Positions 53,481 through 61,750 of a stretch of 64,000 nucleotides of DNA are shown in pieces. The notes beneath the pieces are model-generated. The model was not told where the DNA came from. It ran no database searches and saw nothing but the letters and a program-made list of their open reading frames with translations. The stretch covers positions 62,001 to 126,000 of the forward strand of contig NZ_JALLAN010000013.1 of the NCBI RefSeq assembly GCF_023062595.1, given 5' to 3'. Made by a program: the position numbers and the translations under genes. Position 1 is the stretch's first letter. The number at the start of each line of letters is the position of its first letter. This stretch comes from Arthrobacter rhizosphaerae (GTDB lineage: Bacteria > Actinomycetota > Actinomycetes > Actinomycetales > Micrococcaceae).

Positions 53481-53696
53481 ATGTTCCTACATCAAGCCTC
53501 GAAATTCTGGGCGAATTTAGGACGCGTCCGAAGCTTCAGCGATGAGGAGCGTGGGTCAACCGCCACAGAGTACGGAATGCTCATGTCATTCCTGGCAATG
53601 ATTGTCATAACAGGCATTACCCTCTTCGGCCTCGAACTGCTGGGCTGGTATGACGAATTGACGGCCCACCTCGAGCTCGTATTGGGAATTCCCTAA
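53481..53696 (+). CDS. Flp-like prepilin between the two Tad sets
   Basis: A 71-residue prepilin. The leader ends ERG, then STATEYGMLMSFLAMIV with Glu at +5, and a helix of about 20 residues; the acidic C-terminus (DELTAHLELVLGIP) differs from the other two pilins. It starts seven bases after TadC and so belongs to the set-1 operon, while its position has no counterpart in set 2. It could be a minor or tip pilin of set 1. Confidence 0.85.
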   Translation: MFLHQASKFWANLGRVRSFSDEERGSTATEYGMLMSFLAMIVITGITLFGLELLGWYDELTAHLELVLGIP

Positions 53697-53748
53697 CTAA
53701 ATACCCAGATGGAGAACCTGGCCAAGCAGGTACTCCCCCTCCTAGACC

Positions 53749-53782
53749 GGACCTCCCGCGGAACCCAGACCGCGGGGGGTCC
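53749..53782 (+). terminator. Terminator at the end of Tad set 1
   Basis: GGACCTCCCGCGG and CCGCGGGGGGTCC form a 13-bp stem (one wobble) with an 8-base loop, then TCTTGCG. It ends the set-1 operon. The remaining gap to 54020 shows no gene; it probably holds the set-2 promoter (possible -10 TATGTT near 53958). Confidence 0.7.
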
Positions 53783-54020
53783 TCTTGCGTGCGCCCGAAA
53801 CCTGCCGGGCAAAAACAGGATCATGCCGAGAAAGATCCTCTTGAGCTAAAGCCAGTGAAAGCGCAGGTTGCGCAGGATTTGTGCAGGAAAAAGGCCGATT
53901 GGGAAGCCTTAGCACAGGATGTTGCAAGTTCCAGTCAACACCCCGTCAAGCGTTGCTATGTTTTTTTCAGAGCTGGTGCAGGACCAGCCTCCTCCCCCTT
54001 AACTCGCTCAGGAGTCTCAA

Positions 54021-54257
54021 ATGCTTTCTCTCTACACCAAAGCCGCAGTCCGCCTTCGTCGTGAAGAAAAGGGCGCAACCGCCGTCGAATACGGAATCAT
54101 GGTGGCCCTCATCGCAGTTGTCATCATCGTCGCCGTTACCCTTCTGGGGTCAACGCTCACCGAGCTGTTCAACAAAACCGCATGTGAGGTCTCAGGGAAG
54201 AACTGGACAGCTTCCAACCCGTCCGCTACTCCGCCTGTAGTCGGTTCCTGCTCATAG
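54021..54257 (+). CDS. Flp/Fap family type IVb pilin, set 2
   Basis: A 78-residue prepilin. The leader RREEKG is followed by ATAVEYGIMVALIAVVI with Glu at +5 and Tyr at +6. It has a longer tail than pilin 1, with two Cys (near residues 56 and 77) that could form a loop, as in some type IV pilins. AGGAG lies six bases before ATG 54021. A hairpin separates it from TadE. Confidence 0.92.
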   Translation: MLSLYTKAAVRLRREEKGATAVEYGIMVALIAVVIIVAVTLLGSTLTELFNKTACEVSGKNWTASNPSATPPVVGSCS

Positions 54258-54270
54258 TCGCTGACATCCC

Positions 54271-54303
54271 GGGGTGGCAGAAGCCTGCAGCTTCTGCCAC
54301 CCC
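54271..54303 (+). terminator. Strong hairpin between the Flp pilin and TadE, set 2
   Basis: GGGGTGGCAGAAGC and GCTTCTGCCACCCC form a perfect 14-bp stem with a 5-base loop. No T tract follows, so it may be a partial terminator or an RNA-stabilising 3' structure for the pilin message. The position matches the hairpin in set 1 though the sequence is unrelated. Confidence 0.65.
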
Positions 54304-54344
54304 TCGACGTTTCCCACCAGCTTCGCTTTGAAAGGCTCTAAGGC

Positions 54345-54731
54345 ATGGCAAAGGACTCCGAGCGCGGCGCGGCTGCGGTCGAATTTGCCCTCGTAGCACC
54401 CATCCTCGTCATGCTTTTGCTGGGAATCATGGAGTTCGGTCGGGCCTACAACGCTCAGGTTTCCCTCACCAATGCAGCCAGGGAAGGAGTCCGTGTCATG
54501 GCAGTCTCAAACAATCAGGCATCGGCCCGGACGGCTGCAAAGAATGCAGTCGTATCACTCAACCCCACCCTCGCTGATTCCAATATCGCCTTCCGTTCAA
54601 CCGATGGAACAAGCGGCTGCACGGCCGACCGCCAGATGACGGTTACGATCACGTACTCGCTCAGAACGCTAACTGGCATAGCGGGACCGTTCACCATGAC
54701 CGGCAGGGGCGTGATGCAATGCGGCGGCTGA
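54345..54731 (+). CDS. TadE-like pseudopilin, set 2
   Basis: A 128-residue protein. RGAAAVEFALVAPILVMLLLG near residues 7-27 is the TadE segment, with Glu at +5 of the predicted mature chain, followed by MEFGRAYNAQVSLTNAAREG as in its set-1 counterpart. Two Cys in the C-terminal part (near 92 and 126) align with those of set 1. ATG 54345 follows GAAAGG. It overlaps tadG by 13 bases, exactly as in set 1. Confidence 0.9.
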   Translation: MAKDSERGAAAVEFALVAPILVMLLLGIMEFGRAYNAQVSLTNAAREGVRVMAVSNNQASARTAAKNAVVSLNPTLADSNIAFRSTDGTSGCTADRQMTVTITYSLRTLTGIAGPFTMTGRGVMQCGG

Positions 54732-55741
54732 AACTTAGTCCGGACCATGAACGCGGCGGAATGAGCGTCATTGTTGCCCTCCTCATGGTGGTCCTGCTGG
54801 GTTTCACCGCCCTCGCTGTGGACGTGGGAAAGCTCTATTCCGAAGAGGCACAGCTCCAGAACGGTGCAGACGCCGCAGCGCTGATGGTGGCACAGAGATG
54901 CGCCAGGGACCAGGCCGATCCGAATTGCACCACGACCTCCGCCCTTGCTGCGACCATTGTCAACGGCAATGCCTTGGATGGCCAGAGCAACCTAAGGTCC
55001 CTGGCTCTCGATTTGACGAACCGCACCGTAAGTGTCACGGCAAGTGCCCAGGAACAGGGCGAGGAACCACATAAGGTTTCGCTGCTTTTCGCCAACGCCC
55101 TTGGTATTTCCACTGCTGAGGTCAATGCAACATCCAGCGTCCGGTGGGGCAGTCCGGTGAAAGGTCCAGCGCCATTCCCCATTACCGTCTCCATCTGCCA
55201 GGTGCGCAACCAGACCGGGGTGATGCAATTACTCCAACTGCATAGCAATGGTGCCAACCCTGACTGTAATTACGGTCCTTCCGGGGCGGCAGTAGAAGGT
55301 GGCTTCGGTGGCCTAAAACAGGACACTGGCGCTTGCGGCGCCCAAATAAACATAGCGGCCAGCACAGCTGGAGGAGATACAGGAAACAATCCACCGCCGA
55401 ACTGCGAGGCCACGCTGAACTCCTGGGCGGCGGACATGAACGCCGGCAAAGATGTCATCCTCCTACTCCCTATCTTCAATGCCGTTACCGGCACCGGGAA
55501 CAACGCTGTCTATGGACTCAAGACGTTCGCCGCATTCAACGTGGAAGGGTGGAAATTCGGCACGCCCGGGCTTCCCTACACTTTCCGCAATAGATCGGCC
55601 GACAACACGTCTGGCCTTGAATGCCGGGAACCATGCCGAGGCATCATCGGCACTTTTATCGAATACGTTTCCTTGGCAGACGGCTATGAGTTGGGCGAAG
55701 TAGACCCAGACGGGGTCACCGTCGTCGAAATAAGCGGTTAG
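54719..55741 (+). CDS. TadG-like pilus assembly protein, set 2
   Basis: A 340-residue counterpart of the protein at 47060. Pilin-like segment RGGMSVIVALLMVVLLGFTA, then LAVDVGKLYSEEAQLQNGAD. Shared outer features with set 1: a Cys pair (CREPC near 302), a GIIG(Q/T)FI segment near the end and a conserved GWKFG. The start ATG 54719 lies in the tadE 3' end. Confidence 0.88.
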   Translation: MRRLKLSPDHERGGMSVIVALLMVVLLGFTALAVDVGKLYSEEAQLQNGADAAALMVAQRCARDQADPNCTTTSALAATIVNGNALDGQSNLRSLALDLTNRTVSVTASAQEQGEEPHKVSLLFANALGISTAEVNATSSVRWGSPVKGPAPFPITVSICQVRNQTGVMQLLQLHSNGANPDCNYGPSGAAVEGGFGGLKQDTGACGAQINIAASTAGGDTGNNPPPNCEATLNSWAADMNAGKDVILLLPIFNAVTGTGNNAVYGLKTFAAFNVEGWKFGTPGLPYTFRNRSADNTSGLECREPCRGIIGTFIEYVSLADGYELGEVDPDGVTVVEISG

Positions 55742-55779
55742 CGCACCGTGAGAAACCCGAACCCACACAGGAGCAGTAA

Positions 55780-56553
55780 GTGAAGTCACGATTGTTGGCA
55801 GGCGTCGCAGCAGTAGTGCTGGCCATCATCGGCGCCGTGCTCATGTTCACCTACGCCCAGGGAGCTGACCAGCGGGCGGTTCAAAACATGGAGCCTGTGG
55901 ATGTACTGGTAGTGAAGACGGCGATCCCAGCCGGTACACCCGTCGAAGCCATCAAGGCGTCGGTGGCCATTGAGCAGTTGCCGGGCGCATCCGTTACCAA
56001 GAGTTCCCTTAAATCCTTCGACGGAATCACAGGCAAAGTAGCCGCAGTGGACCTCGTTCCGGGTGAACAACTTGTGGAGGAGCGCCTCGTGGCACCTGAG
56101 GAACTGAAAGCCTCTGGCTCAGTAAAGGTACCGCCCGGGCTGCAGGAGGTGTCCTTCCAGCTCGAGCCCCAGCGCGTCGTCGGCGGGCGGATAACACCCG
56201 GCGACCACGTCGGCGTCTTCATCTCCATGGAGAAGGGCGGCATAGAGGCCAAAGCTGACAAGGAGACCACGCAGTTCTCCGTCCACAAGGCTCTGGTAAC
56301 GGCAGTCCAACGGGCACCTGAAGCTCCAGCCGCCGCGCAACCGGCACCAACAGCGGGGGCAACGCCGTCGGCCAATCCCCGGGATTCAACCCTCCCAACT
56401 GGTTCACTGATGCTCACTGTGGCAGTGAACGACGTGGAGGCAGCCAAAATCATTTTCGCATCCGAGTTTGCGAGTATCTGGCTCACGCGAGAACCCCTTG
56501 ATGCCCAAGACAACGGACCCCGTATCTTTGATCGCACGGAGGTGTACAAGTGA
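55780..56553 (+). CDS. cpaB: Pilus assembly protein CpaB/RcpC, set 2
   Basis: A 257-residue protein: N-terminal membrane segment (residues 5-24), SAF-like domain (VVKTAIPAGTPVEAIKASV), RcpC region with QRVVGGRITPGDHVGVFIS near residue 127, and an Ala/Pro-rich linker near 175-200. Start GTG 55780 follows AGGAG closely. It overlaps the CpaE gene by four bases, as in set 1. Confidence 0.88.
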   Translation: MKSRLLAGVAAVVLAIIGAVLMFTYAQGADQRAVQNMEPVDVLVVKTAIPAGTPVEAIKASVAIEQLPGASVTKSSLKSFDGITGKVAAVDLVPGEQLVEERLVAPEELKASGSVKVPPGLQEVSFQLEPQRVVGGRITPGDHVGVFISMEKGGIEAKADKETTQFSVHKALVTAVQRAPEAPAAAQPAPTAGATPSANPRDSTLPTGSLMLTVAVNDVEAAKIIFASEFASIWLTREPLDAQDNGPRIFDRTEVYK

Positions 56554-57752
56554 GCCGCTTCGTACTGGTGACTCCCGACGTCGGGTTCGACAGCCGTGTG
56601 CGTCAGGCCGTAGCCGGCGGACTCCAAGGTGGTGTTCAAACCTTCTTTACGAGTGCTCTGCCCGCTGATCCCCACGAGCTGTTTACCCAGTTGGACCAGG
56701 AATTTCCCCAGGTCCTAATCCTGGGTCCCGAGGTTGCTGTGGAGGACGCACTCCGCCTCTCCACGGTGTTGGCCGTCGGTTTTCCCGAACTGAGTGTCGT
56801 CCTGGTCAATGAACCGGATCCATCGTTCATCCTGCACGCCATGCGCGCGGGCATTCGCGATATTCTCAGCCCCGCTTCCGATCCCGCCCAGATCCGTGTG
56901 CTCCTGGAACGGGCATGCCAATCATTCGTAAGCCGCCACAGGGCGCAGGAACCAAAACAACCAGGGAGTCCAGCGACGCCCAAGGGGCTCGTTATAGGTG
57001 TGTTTTCGCCCAAGGGTGGAGTGGGTAAGACAACGATTGCAACCAACATCGCTATCGGGCTCGGCAAGATCGCGCCGATGAGTGTAGTAATTGTGGACCT
57101 TGACTTGCAGTTCGGCGATGTTGCCTCAGGGCTCTATCTGGATCCTGAGCACACCGTTACTGACGCGGTTTCCCCAGCAGCTGCCCAGGATTCCCTGGTG
57201 ATGAAGGCCTTCCTCACTGTCCATCCTGGAAGCATCTATGCCCTCTGCGCTCCACCGAACCCGGTGGAAGCTGACGAAATCGCTCCGGAACAGATCAGCC
57301 GTCTGCTGGAGCAGCTGGCGGAGGAGTTCCAGTACGTTGTGGTGGACACTGCACCAGGTCTCCCCGAGATCGGCTTGGCCGCCATGGAACGGTGCACTGA
57401 CGTTGTATGGGTCAGCGGCATGGACATCCCGAGTGTGCGCGGACTGCGCTCAGGGCTGGATGTCCTGCGCCAACTCGACATACTGCCGGAGACGCGCCAC
57501 GTAGTCCTCAACATGGCTGATGCAAAAGCGGGCCTGACCGTCCAAGACGTGGAGTCCACTATCGGTGCTCCCGTCGACATTAGTATCCCTCGTTCCAGGG
57601 CAGTCGCCTTTTCCACCAATCGAGGCATTCCCGTTCTCCAGGAGCCTGCAAAAGATCCGGCCACCAAAGGGCTTCGCCAACTTGTGGAAAGGTTCAATCC
57701 GACCTGGCGAGCCCAGGCCCAACGAAAGCTGCACCGAAGGGTGGTTGTCTAA
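56550..57752 (+). CDS. TadZ/CpaE-like ATPase, set 2
   Basis: A 400-residue paralogue of the set-1 protein. Receiver-like N-terminal domain (VLILGPEVAVEDALRLS), SPKGGVGKTTIATN near residue 154 and VVIVDLDLQFGDVASG. The two copies share long identical stretches around the ATPase motifs but differ more in the N-terminal domain. GTG 56550 overlaps cpaB. Confidence 0.92.
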   Translation: MSRFVLVTPDVGFDSRVRQAVAGGLQGGVQTFFTSALPADPHELFTQLDQEFPQVLILGPEVAVEDALRLSTVLAVGFPELSVVLVNEPDPSFILHAMRAGIRDILSPASDPAQIRVLLERACQSFVSRHRAQEPKQPGSPATPKGLVIGVFSPKGGVGKTTIATNIAIGLGKIAPMSVVIVDLDLQFGDVASGLYLDPEHTVTDAVSPAAAQDSLVMKAFLTVHPGSIYALCAPPNPVEADEIAPEQISRLLEQLAEEFQYVVVDTAPGLPEIGLAAMERCTDVVWVSGMDIPSVRGLRSGLDVLRQLDILPETRHVVLNMADAKAGLTVQDVESTIGAPVDISIPRSRAVAFSTNRGIPVLQEPAKDPATKGLRQLVERFNPTWRAQAQRKLHRRVVV

Positions 57753-59329
57753 TGAAACTCTCCGAGCGCATCCAGGCGGCCCAAGTAAAGGGGCAGCCGC
57801 AACAGGCAACCGTAGCCGGAGCCTCTCCCGCGGCCGCTCACAACACTCGGGTAGCACCGCCAAGCCCGTCAAAGCCGAGTGAATCCAGGCTCACCGCTAT
57901 CAGCCGTCAGGCCACCAAGTCTGGTCCAGCAGCACCTCCGACTCCCCATGCAGCAGCGGCGAGCGCTCCTTCCGGTGGGGGTTTCGCTGATCAGTTTGAT
58001 CAGGTCAAACCGAAAACACAGCAACCGGTTGACGTCTTTGCCGCCCTTAAGGAGCGTGCCGCTACAGCGTTGTTTGAGCGCATGGGATCGCGCTTTAACG
58101 ATTCTGCCGTCACCGAACACGAGCTCAGGACCAGCGCGCGCGAAGAGCTGACGCGGATTATCGACACAGAACAGGTTCCCCTTTCAGCCGAGGAGCGATC
58201 ACGGCTTGTTCGTGACGTGGCCGACGACGTCCTGGGTTACGGGCCGCTTCAGCGACTGCTTGACGATCCGGCCGTCACCGAGATCATGGTGAACCGCATG
58301 GACCAGATCTATGTGGAGCGCAAGGGACAATTGACGCTGACCGATTCCCGCTTCAGTTCTGAAGCCCATCTGCGGAAAGTAATTGAACGGATCGTGTCAA
58401 AGGTGGGACGGCGCATCGACGAATCTTCACCTCTTGTAGATGCCCGGCTCGAAGACGGCTCCCGTGTTAATGCCGTGATCCCGCCACTCGCAGTTGGAGG
58501 CTCTTCTCTCACTATCCGAAAATTCAGCAAGGTGCCCCTGACGGTGCGCAACCTGATCGATTTCGGGACGCTCACGCCGGAAATGGCGGAGCTGCTGAAC
58601 GCCTGTGTAAAGGCAAAGCTCAACATCATTGTTTCCGGTGGCACGGGTACCGGGAAAACAACCCTTCTGAACGTGCTTTCATCTTTCCTCCCGGCGAATG
58701 AACGAATCGTGACTATCGAGGACGCCGTCGAGCTCCAGATCCAGCAGGAGCATGTGGTGAGGCTGGAAAGCCGTCCACCTAATACCGAGGGGAAGGGTGA
58801 AGTGACGATCCGTGAGCTGCTCCGAAATTCCCTCCGGATGCGGCCCGACCGCATAGTGGTGGGCGAGGTCCGTGGCGGAGAGTCCCTGGACATGCTTCAG
58901 GCCATGAACACCGGACATGACGGGTCCCTCTCGACCGTGCACTCCAACTCTCCTCGCGATGCTGTGGCACGCCTCGAAACACTCGTACTGATGGCGGGCA
59001 TGGACCTACCGCTGAGGGCCATTCGCGAACAAATTGCGTCTGCCGTGAATCTGATCGTCCAGATTTCCCGTCTGCGGGATGGCACAAGGCGAATCACCCA
59101 CGTAACGGAAGTCCAGGGCATGGAAGGCGACATCGTTACGCTTCAGGATGCTTTTGTCTTTGACTATTCAGCAGGCGTGGATCAGCATGGGCGCTTCATG
59201 GGCAGCCCTGTTGCCACCGGAATCCGGCCTCGGTTTATCGACCGCTTTGAAGATCTGGGTATCCATGTGTCCCCGGGGGTCTTCGCCACTCCTGCTGCTC
59301 CCGCTGTCCCGAATGTGGGCCGGCCATGA
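57752..59329 (+). CDS. cpaF: TadA/CpaF secretion ATPase, set 2
   Basis: A 525-residue paralogue. Its N-terminus is about 25 residues longer than set 1 and rich in Ala, Ser and Pro. Walker A SGGTGTGKTTLLNVLSSF is near residue 295, RIVTIEDAVELQIQQEHVVR near 318, and RPDRIVVGEVRGGES near 362. ATG 57752 shares one base with the CpaE stop. Confidence 0.96.
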   Translation: MKLSERIQAAQVKGQPQQATVAGASPAAAHNTRVAPPSPSKPSESRLTAISRQATKSGPAAPPTPHAAAASAPSGGGFADQFDQVKPKTQQPVDVFAALKERAATALFERMGSRFNDSAVTEHELRTSAREELTRIIDTEQVPLSAEERSRLVRDVADDVLGYGPLQRLLDDPAVTEIMVNRMDQIYVERKGQLTLTDSRFSSEAHLRKVIERIVSKVGRRIDESSPLVDARLEDGSRVNAVIPPLAVGGSSLTIRKFSKVPLTVRNLIDFGTLTPEMAELLNACVKAKLNIIVSGGTGTGKTTLLNVLSSFLPANERIVTIEDAVELQIQQEHVVRLESRPPNTEGKGEVTIRELLRNSLRMRPDRIVVGEVRGGESLDMLQAMNTGHDGSLSTVHSNSPRDAVARLETLVLMAGMDLPLRAIREQIASAVNLIVQISRLRDGTRRITHVTEVQGMEGDIVTLQDAFVFDYSAGVDQHGRFMGSPVATGIRPRFIDRFEDLGIHVSPGVFATPAAPAVPNVGRP

Positions 59330-60258
59330 TGTTGACAGTCGGAGCGGTTCTTTTCCTTGCGGCGGCCGTTCTCTTGGGTGTTGCCCTCATCGTCCGCCCC
59401 GCTCCTGAAATACCCCTCAACAGACGGCGGCCCTTCGAAGGCAACGCTCCCTCGCAGCTGACCCGTATCGCCGGTAAAACAGTCGGTACCTTTGACAGAG
59501 CCCTCGCCGGCGGAAATCTTCGCCTCTTTAACCGGGATGCGTTGGAACATGCAGGACTTCGCATGACCCAGGCTGAATTCATTGTCCTGGTTCTGGCAGG
59601 TGGGGTGGTGGGTGCATTGATCGGGCTGATAGTACTTGGACCGATCCCCGCCATACTCCTGTTTATCCTCGCACCTTTCGTTGGCCACGTGGTCTTGAAC
59701 GTCCTGGCCGGTAAGAGGCGCAACAGATTCGATGAACAGCTCGGCGACACCCTTCAACTGCTTGCCGGTGGACTTCGCGCCGGTCACAGCATCCTCCGTG
59801 CCGTGGATGCCGCCGCCAATGAATCGCAGAGCCCGACGTCGGAAGAGATGCGCCGCGTAATCACCGAAACCAGCCTCGGGCGCGATCTGCTGGCCTCGTT
59901 GACCGACACCTCCGAGCGGATGAAGAACGAGGACTTCGTCTGGATAGCACAAGCGATCCAAATCAATCGTGAGGTAGGCGGCAATTTGGCGGAGGTCCTC
60001 GATCAGGTGAATGAAACCATTCGTGAACGCTCCGAGATCAAGGGGCATATCAAAGCGCTCGCGGCCGAGGGAAAGTTCTCGGCCTATATCCTCATGGCTT
60101 TGCCCATTGGCATCGTAGTCATGCTGATGGCGGTAAACCCTGGATATATGAACTCCATGTTCACCAACCCCCTGGGATGGGGGATGATCGCAGCCTCCGT
60201 AATCATGATGACCATAGGCGGTTTGTGGATGCGCAAAATCATCGATCTGAAGTTCTGA
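59326..60258 (+). CDS. TadB-like inner-membrane platform protein, set 2
   Basis: A 310-residue paralogue of the set-1 TadB. Helices near residues 4-24, 80-115 and 245-305; the T2SSF domain contains LQLLAGGLRAGHSILRAVDA near residue 145. ATG 59326 overlaps the cpaF stop by four bases. Confidence 0.92.
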   Translation: MMLTVGAVLFLAAAVLLGVALIVRPAPEIPLNRRRPFEGNAPSQLTRIAGKTVGTFDRALAGGNLRLFNRDALEHAGLRMTQAEFIVLVLAGGVVGALIGLIVLGPIPAILLFILAPFVGHVVLNVLAGKRRNRFDEQLGDTLQLLAGGLRAGHSILRAVDAAANESQSPTSEEMRRVITETSLGRDLLASLTDTSERMKNEDFVWIAQAIQINREVGGNLAEVLDQVNETIRERSEIKGHIKALAAEGKFSAYILMALPIGIVVMLMAVNPGYMNSMFTNPLGWGMIAASVIMMTIGGLWMRKIIDLKF

Positions 60259-60260
60259 TC

Positions 60261-61145
60261 ATGAATCCATTGATATTGTCCTCGCTCCTCCTGGTAGCCC
60301 TGCCCATCGGCTTTCTCACCTGGTCCATCCTCTCTGTTGACCGCAAGAGCCGGACAGCCACCGTGGATATCCTGACGCGCGGCCGGCAGAACGCCGAAGC
60401 TCCGGAGAAAAGCAGCAGTGACTTACTTTCCGCCATTGGTTACCGTCTAACGCCGACGGCCTATGTCCGTAAACTCGATCGGCTGCTTTCGCTCGCAGGC
60501 AGGCCTGTGGCTTGGCCGCTGGGCCGGATCCTCGCAGCGAAACCCGTCTTGGGATTGCTCGGCGCGGCGCTGGGTCTTCTGATCAGTACCAGCAGCCCGG
60601 CTCCACTTATCAAGCTCGTGGGCCTTTTCGTGCTGTTCCTTGGATACTTCATTCCTGATCTCATGCTTTACAGCAAAGGCATGGAACGGCAGAAGGCCAT
60701 GCAGCTGGAGCTGGCCAACACTTTGGACCAGATGCTCATCGCCGTCGAAGCCGGATTGGGTTTCGAAGGTGCCATGGCGCGCGCAGGCGAAAATGGCAAG
60801 GGTCCGCTGGCCGAAGAACTGGTCCGCACCCTGCAGGACATGCAGGTAGGCCGCAGCCGCCGCGAATCCTATCTGGCGTTGGCTGAGCGCACCAACCTTC
60901 CTGAGCTACGCAGCTTTGTCCAGGCGATCGTCCAGGCAGACACCTATGGGATTGCCATCAGCCGGGTACTGAGAGTCCAGGCCAAGGTGATGCGCGTGAA
61001 GCGCCGTCAAAGGGCTGAAGAGAAGGCCATGAAGCTTCCGGTAAGCATTCTCTTTCCCCTGCTTTTCTTCATCTTTCCTGTGCTCTTCATCGCGATTCTG
61101 GGCCCTGCGGTCATCAACGCCATCACCACTTTCAGCGGCCAATGA
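60261..61145 (+). CDS. TadC-like inner-membrane platform protein, set 2
   Basis: A 294-residue paralogue of the set-1 TadC; T2SSF domain with ANTLDQMLIAVEAGLGFEGA near residue 152 and three to four hydrophobic segments. ATG 60261 comes two bases after the tadB stop, which decides it over the ATG at 60177 inside tadB. It is the last gene of the duplicated locus. Confidence 0.92.
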   Translation: MNPLILSSLLLVALPIGFLTWSILSVDRKSRTATVDILTRGRQNAEAPEKSSSDLLSAIGYRLTPTAYVRKLDRLLSLAGRPVAWPLGRILAAKPVLGLLGAALGLLISTSSPAPLIKLVGLFVLFLGYFIPDLMLYSKGMERQKAMQLELANTLDQMLIAVEAGLGFEGAMARAGENGKGPLAEELVRTLQDMQVGRSRRESYLALAERTNLPELRSFVQAIVQADTYGIAISRVLRVQAKVMRVKRRQRAEEKAMKLPVSILFPLLFFIFPVLFIAILGPAVINAITTFSGQ

Positions 61146-61273
61146 TGAGCTCATGCAGCCCCCGCCCAGGCTCTCAAGGATGCCCGCGTTTAGGCTCTCA
61201 AGGAAGTCACAATGTTTCCGCAGGATATGCCGAGGGCGGCCAGTTCCGCCAAATCAGGAAGTAGCCTTAACTC

Positions 61274-61732
61274 ATGTCGATTCCAAGCCCTATGTCCAGT
61301 GACGGTGGTGTTAGCCGCTTCTTGCCAGCAGCACCGCTGGGGCACGCGGGCTTGGCAGCAGACTTCGGACTCCTTGACCTTCTGTTGGTGGACCCCGCAG
61401 TGTTGAAGGACCTAGAAGACCAACTGGATGGCCGGGCCGTGGCGCTCAGATTTGTCAGCGACTACACCGATATGTGGGAACAGCGGTTCCGTCGTCTGGC
61501 CGCTGCCGTCGCAACTCAGGACTGGCCGGCAGCAATGGACGCCGTGATCAGCCTGAAGATTGCGTCGTCCATGGTGGGCGGCCAGCGACTGGCATGGCTG
61601 GCCGAAAGCTTGGAAAAGCTCATCCGCCGTGAGGATTACTCCGCGGCGAATGCCCTTCTGGCGGACATTGCTGAGCATGGCGGACAAACCATCCGCGAGC
61701 TCCGCTTTATGTACTTAGAGGTCGCAGAGTAA
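61274..61732 (+). CDS. Hpt-domain-like protein lacking the phospho-accepting histidine
   Basis: A 152-residue mostly helical protein. Residues 55-140 fit an Hpt four-helix bundle (VALRFVSDYTDMWEQRFRRL, then ISLKIASSMVGGQRLAWLAE). In active Hpt domains the second helix reads HxLKGxS; here Ile92 is at the His position, while Ser-Leu-Lys and the later Gly remain. It may bind response regulators without relaying phosphate. It lies between the Tad locus and a two-component pair. AGGAAG precedes the ATG. Confidence 0.7.
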   Translation: MSIPSPMSSDGGVSRFLPAAPLGHAGLAADFGLLDLLLVDPAVLKDLEDQLDGRAVALRFVSDYTDMWEQRFRRLAAAVATQDWPAAMDAVISLKIASSMVGGQRLAWLAESLEKLIRREDYSAANALLADIAEHGGQTIRELRFMYLEVAE

Positions 61733-61750
61733 GGTCCAGGTTCAATCGCC

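Noticed and set aside
48129..61145. Conjugation or type II/IV DNA transfer system
   Set aside because: The ATPase, two T2SSF proteins, Flp pilins and TadE/G identify a Tad pilus; no relaxase, coupling protein or secretin is present.
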